Shown here one piece after another: positions 61,418-64,000 of a stretch of DNA of 64,000 nt. The position numbers and the translations under genes were made by a program. The first letter of the stretch is position 1, and each line of letters starts with the position of its first letter. The notes beneath the pieces are model-generated. The model saw nothing but the letters and a program-made list of their open reading frames with translations, made no database searches and was not told the DNA's origin. Origin of the DNA: Aliidongia sp035943795 (GTDB taxonomy: Bacteria; Pseudomonadota; Alphaproteobacteria; ATCC43930; CGMCC-115725); contig NZ_DASZBY010000117.1 of NCBI RefSeq assembly GCF_035943795.1, positions 61,002 to 125,001 on the forward strand. Direction: 5' to 3'.

Positions 61418-62863
61418 TATTTGCTCACCGGGTTGGCGAAAGATGTTGCGGCGAGACTCTGGATATGAGTCAAAGGCGGGATGGTTCTCCCGCCGCGCAT
61501 TCGCCTGAGTGAAGCCGAGAAGGACGCGCTGTTGCTTGAGCAGGCGTCGTTGATCGAGCGTCCGGCGGCACGGATCACGGAGCTTGAAGCGGCGATTGGC
61601 AAGCCCCGCAAGACCTCGTCGAACTCGCATCTTCCGCCGTCGAAGGATGGTCCTGGCCGGGGTGATCGGCCCAAGCGTCCGCGCAGGAAGCGTGCTTCGA
61701 GACCAGGCAAGTCGCGCCCGCTGACTGAGACGCCCGACAAGACCGAACGCCGCATGGCGAGTGAATGCGGCCATTGCGGCATGGATGTCTCGGGCACGCG
61801 CCAGCGCTGTCGCCAACGCTATGACCACATCGAGCTTCCGATCATTCGTCCGGTCGTGACACGGGTCGAGCTGTTCGGCGGCCGCTGTGGCGGGTGTGGG
61901 CACCGATACAAGGCCCAGGCGCCCGAGACCATAGCGCCAGGATCGCCGTTCGGTCCGGGGATCCGCTCGCTGTTGATGTACCTGCATCACAGCCACCATG
62001 TCGGCTTCGAGCGGCTGTCGCGCATGGCGCGCGAGCTGTTCGGCCTGACGATCAGCGAAGGCGCCATCGCCAACGCGTTCCGCCGGGCGGGCGCGGGCTT
62101 GGCCACGGCGAGCGAGGCGATCAAGCGGAAGCTGGTCACGGCCCGGATCATCGCGTCGGACGAAACGACCACTCGGGTTGACGGCGTGACCCAGTGGCAA
62201 TGGGTGTTCATCAGCGACAAGGCCGTCCTGCACAAGATCGCGCCGCGCCGGGCCAAGAGCGTGGCCGAGGATGTGCTCGCCGGGCACCGGCCCGATGTCT
62301 GGGTCTCGGACCGATATGCCGGGCAGCAAGAGCTGGGCAGCCGCCATCAGGTCTGCCTCGCCCACGTCTTGCGCGACGTTCAATACGCCATCGACAGTGG
62401 CGATACCGTCTTCGCCCCCAGGATCCGCGACCATCTCCGCTGGGCCATCCGCGTCGGCAAGCGACGAAGTCAGCTCAAGGACGGCACATTGTCAGCCTAT
62501 GCCACCAAGGCCGACAATAAACTCGACGCCCTCATGGCGGCACCCGTGGCGCATCCGGCCGGCAAGACCTTGCTCAAGCAAATCAAGGCTTGGCGCACCA
62601 AGTTCTTCGTCTTCATGACCGATCGGGACGTGCCGGCTACCAATAATATATCCGAGCGCGAGATCCGGCCCTCCGTTATCTTCCGCAAAGTCACCAACGG
62701 CTTCCGCTCGGACTGGGGCGCGCAGATCCATGCCGGCTATCGCTCCGTCACCGGAACCGCGCGCATCAACGGAAAGCCGGCCTTCGATGCCATCCGCGAT
62801 CTCATCGACGGAAAATTCGCCCTCGCCTGAGACCAGGAAAATGCCAGCCCCGTGAGCAAATAC
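61418..62863 (+). mobile_element. Intact IS66-family insertion sequence, single-transposase (ISBst12-like) type
   Basis: A 1,446-bp element bounded by 21-bp inverted repeats at 61418-61438 and 62843-62863 (19 of 21 match; both begin GTATTTGCTCAC read inward). It is flanked by a perfect 8-bp duplication, CCTCTCGA. It carries only the large transposase gene (61481-62830); the tnpA/tnpB accessory genes of classical IS66 are absent, as in the ISBst12 subgroup. Exact duplication and an uninterrupted transposase indicate a relatively recent insertion. Confidence 0.93.
61481..62830 (+). CDS. IS66-family transposase (TnpC)
   Basis: A 449-residue transposase. The N-terminal helical segment (LSEAEKDALLLEQASLIERPAARITELEAAIGKPRKTSSNSHLPPSKD) is typical of TnpC, followed by a zinc-finger-like CGHCG...CGGCGH pair and the catalytic core with Asp in IIASDETTTRVDG, Asp in VWVSDRYAGQQ and Glu in NNISEREIRPS. 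AAAGG lies four bases before ATG 61481. It occupies almost the whole element and has no frameshift or stop, so it may be active. Confidence 0.95.
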   Translation: MVLPPRIRLSEAEKDALLLEQASLIERPAARITELEAAIGKPRKTSSNSHLPPSKDGPGRGDRPKRPRRKRASRPGKSRPLTETPDKTERRMASECGHCGMDVSGTRQRCRQRYDHIELPIIRPVVTRVELFGGRCGGCGHRYKAQAPETIAPGSPFGPGIRSLLMYLHHSHHVGFERLSRMARELFGLTISEGAIANAFRRAGAGLATASEAIKRKLVTARIIASDETTTRVDGVTQWQWVFISDKAVLHKIAPRRAKSVAEDVLAGHRPDVWVSDRYAGQQELGSRHQVCLAHVLRDVQYAIDSGDTVFAPRIRDHLRWAIRVGKRRSQLKDGTLSAYATKADNKLDALMAAPVAHPAGKTLLKQIKAWRTKFFVFMTDRDVPATNNISEREIRPSVIFRKVTNGFRSDWGAQIHAGYRSVTGTARINGKPAFDAIRDLIDGKFALA

Positions 62864-62871
62864 CCTCTCGA
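62864..62871. repeat. Target-site duplication, right copy
   Basis: CCTCTCGA is identical to 61410-61417 and abuts the right inverted repeat. Confidence 0.9.
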
Positions 62872-62900
62872 AGCTCCATTTGGTGGACTATCACTGTAAT
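62867..62900. repeat. Direct repeat, right copy (matches 61069-61102)
   Basis: Begins CTCGAAGCTCCATTT and continues GGTGGACTATCACTGTAAT, the diverged third copy of the repeat family left of the IS66-family element. Its first five bases belong to the target-site duplication. Confidence 0.55.
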
Positions 62901-62946
62901 ACCTTAAGATCGGACGCGGCTCGCATTCATAAGACAGGAGATGCAG

Positions 62947-63354
62947 GTGAGAATATACAGAATTTATGCACTATTCGCGGTTGGGATATTCAGTATTATT
63001 TTGGGATTTTATTCATTATACCTAGAATACGCGCAGCGCCAATGGTTAACTACGGATGCTCAGGTGCTTTCAATAACAATTATTGAGAAAGGCAGGAGTG
63101 ACCCTCAAGATGATCATTATCGACTAACAGTGAGTTATAATGTCCGGTCCCAGGACGTAAGGGCTACAATGGATAATTACGGACAGCCTAGCTTCCGGGT
63201 GAACGACACTATCCCTGTCAAAATCGATGCTGGAAATCTTAAACATTTTATATTTAACCAGAGTAATTCGGGAATATCTATTGCCATAATGTTCATTTTT
63301 GGGATTGCGATTAGCAGCGCTTCATTCCTCATGCTTCGAGCGCGCGCCATCTGA
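62947..63354 (+). CDS. Small two-helix membrane protein, DUF3592-like, AT-rich
   Basis: A 135-residue protein with an N-terminal membrane helix (YALFAVGIFSIILGFYSLYL), a polar domain with RQWLTTDAQVLSITIIEKGRSD and HYRLTVSYNVRSQD, and a C-terminal helix (ISIAIMFIFGIAISSASFLML). This is the layout of DUF3592 proteins, whose function is unknown. AGGAG at 62936-62940 directly abuts ATG 62941 but is six bases from GTG 62947, so GTG is chosen. Base composition is strikingly AT-rich compared with every other gene in the window, and it sits beside the IS66-family element, so horizontal origin is likely. Confidence 0.65.
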   Translation: MRIYRIYALFAVGIFSIILGFYSLYLEYAQRQWLTTDAQVLSITIIEKGRSDPQDDHYRLTVSYNVRSQDVRATMDNYGQPSFRVNDTIPVKIDAGNLKHFIFNQSNSGISIAIMFIFGIAISSASFLMLRARAI

Positions 63355-63664
63355 ACCGTGACTATCGGCGCAAACGAGCCGTCGCAGGCCCGATTCTGAA
63401 GGTCCGCTTTCGGAATAGGATAAGTACGAGCCGGTTTCCCGTCTTGGGTCGATTCCAGCCGCTATGAAGCGTCTCACGGATTGTGAGCCTGTGGCGATGA
63501 TCTCGCGCCTACCTCACTTAATTTTTGCGCTCAGTCGAAGATAATGTGCGCGAGCCAGCGGTGACCGTCTCATCAATTCGAGCCGGTCGCGATCAGAATC
63601 GCGCCGGGGCGCCGATGATCTCAAGCCGCTACAGCTAAGCATTGCTTTGCCTGGAGCGTGATTT
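63355..63664. other. Intergenic region without a recognisable gene
   Basis: These 310 bases, between the AT-rich membrane-protein gene and the convergent methyltransferase-like gene, show only short frames without family resemblance. I see no tRNA, clear terminator or repeat. Confidence 0.5.
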
Positions 63665-64000
63665 TTATGGCGGCCCGGGCCTGGGCGCCGTTTCGACACT
63701 GGCCAGCCAGATCACATGGCGCGCGCCGCTGCGGCCGGTCTTAGCTCGGACCCGAAGTTCCTCGACCGTAAAGCCTGCCTTGTGCAACAGCTTGGTGAAA
63801 TGCGGGTCGGGTGCAGCCGACCAGATGGCCAGCACACCACCGGGCTTGAGTGCCGCGTAGGCCAGACCGAGTCCAACCGCGTCGTACAGGCTGTCATTGG
63901 AGGCGCGCGTCAGTCCGGACGGACCGTTGTCGATATCAAGCAGGATGGCGTCATAGGCCGAGCGTCCGGATCGGATCAACTGGCCGACATCGCCCTGATG
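63665..64000 (-). CDS. Spermidine synthase-like methyltransferase-fold protein (5' end beyond window)
   Basis: The last 111 residues of a protein entering from the right edge. DAILLDIDNGPSGLTRASNDSLYDAVGLGLAYAALKPGGVLAIWSAAPDP followed by FTKLLHKAGFTVEELRVRAKTGRSGARHVIWLA is the C-terminal half of a Rossmann-fold spermidine-synthase-like family common in proteobacteria. LDIDNGP corresponds to the aminopropyl-transfer or SAM-site Asp region. Whether it makes polyamines or is another SAM-dependent transferase cannot be told from this part. Confidence 0.85.
   Translation of the reverse strand, partial: HQGDVGQLIRSGRSAYDAILLDIDNGPSGLTRASNDSLYDAVGLGLAYAALKPGGVLAIWSAAPDPHFTKLLHKAGFTVEELRVRAKTGRSGARHVIWLASVETAPRPGPP

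Noticed and set aside
61418..62863. Possibility that this is a classical three-gene IS66
   Set aside because: There is no room for tnpA and tnpB: the transposase gene begins 63 bases inside the left inverted repeat and ends 33 bases from the right end.

Overview
The window is GC-rich DNA from a chromosome (or large replicon) of an alphaproteobacterium, probably a metabolically versatile soil or water heterotroph of the Rhodospirillales/Rhizobiales type. The evidence is dense ATGA/TGATG-overlapped operons, many ABC importers with twin-arginine-exported binding proteins, a glpDSTPQUV-type glycerol import locus, FCD-type GntR regulators, a KaiA-less kaiBBC locus, and a dinB promoter carrying a GTTC-N7-GTTC-like LexA box. 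No tRNA, rRNA or CRISPR array was seen.

Layout. 1-9046: a large di-haem c-type lipoprotein cut by the left edge (RoxA-like); a gamma-glutamyltransferase-like enzyme; an MlrC-type M81 metallopeptidase; then a tight operon of FCD-GntR regulator, acetylpolyamine amidohydrolase/HDAC-like deacetylase and M20 deacylase. 9232-17438: a divergent operon of class II aldolase, a complete peptide-type (Dpp/Opp) ABC importer, a 2-hydroxyacid dehydrogenase and a class III aminotransferase. 17442-21963, minus strand: amidase, GMC oxidoreductase and a soluble PAS histidine kinase. 22065-28410: a sugar-type operon with a DapA-like aldolase, GntR regulator, binding protein, two permeases and a ribokinase-type kinase but no ATPase, followed by a DUF1993 protein. 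28414-36796: a HutC-type regulator divergent from M20 peptidase, peptide ABC importer, and a second M20 protein that lacks several metal ligands. 36852-47320: a TPR protein, then the glycerol locus on the minus strand with 2OG-Fe dioxygenase and glpR upstream and a protein of unknown function at its end. 47427-54873: TetR regulator, divergent FAD monooxygenase, and an operon joining an SsuABC/TauABC-like importer to a monomodular A-T-TE NRPS-like enzyme. 54990-59463: kaiC-kaiB-kaiB-hybrid histidine kinase. 59795-60874: dinB. 60875-63354: a mobile-element patch with tandem repeats, an intact IS66-family element with a perfect 8-bp target duplication, and an AT-rich membrane-protein gene. The right edge cuts a spermidine-synthase-like methyltransferase.

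Most of the window is scavenging and catabolism: import of peptides, amides, sugars and glycerol coupled to hydrolases, an aminotransferase, aldolases and dehydrogenases, each set with its own local regulator. The parts most worth following up are (i) the A-T-TE enzyme, whose adenylation pocket lacks the Asp that binds alpha-amino groups and which is encoded with an importer and converges on a flavin hydroxylase, (ii) the kaiBBC clock or timer operon with a C-terminal coiled-coil KaiC, and (iii) the glycerol importer, whose two ATPases carry complementary defects that predict one working and one degenerate ATP site.
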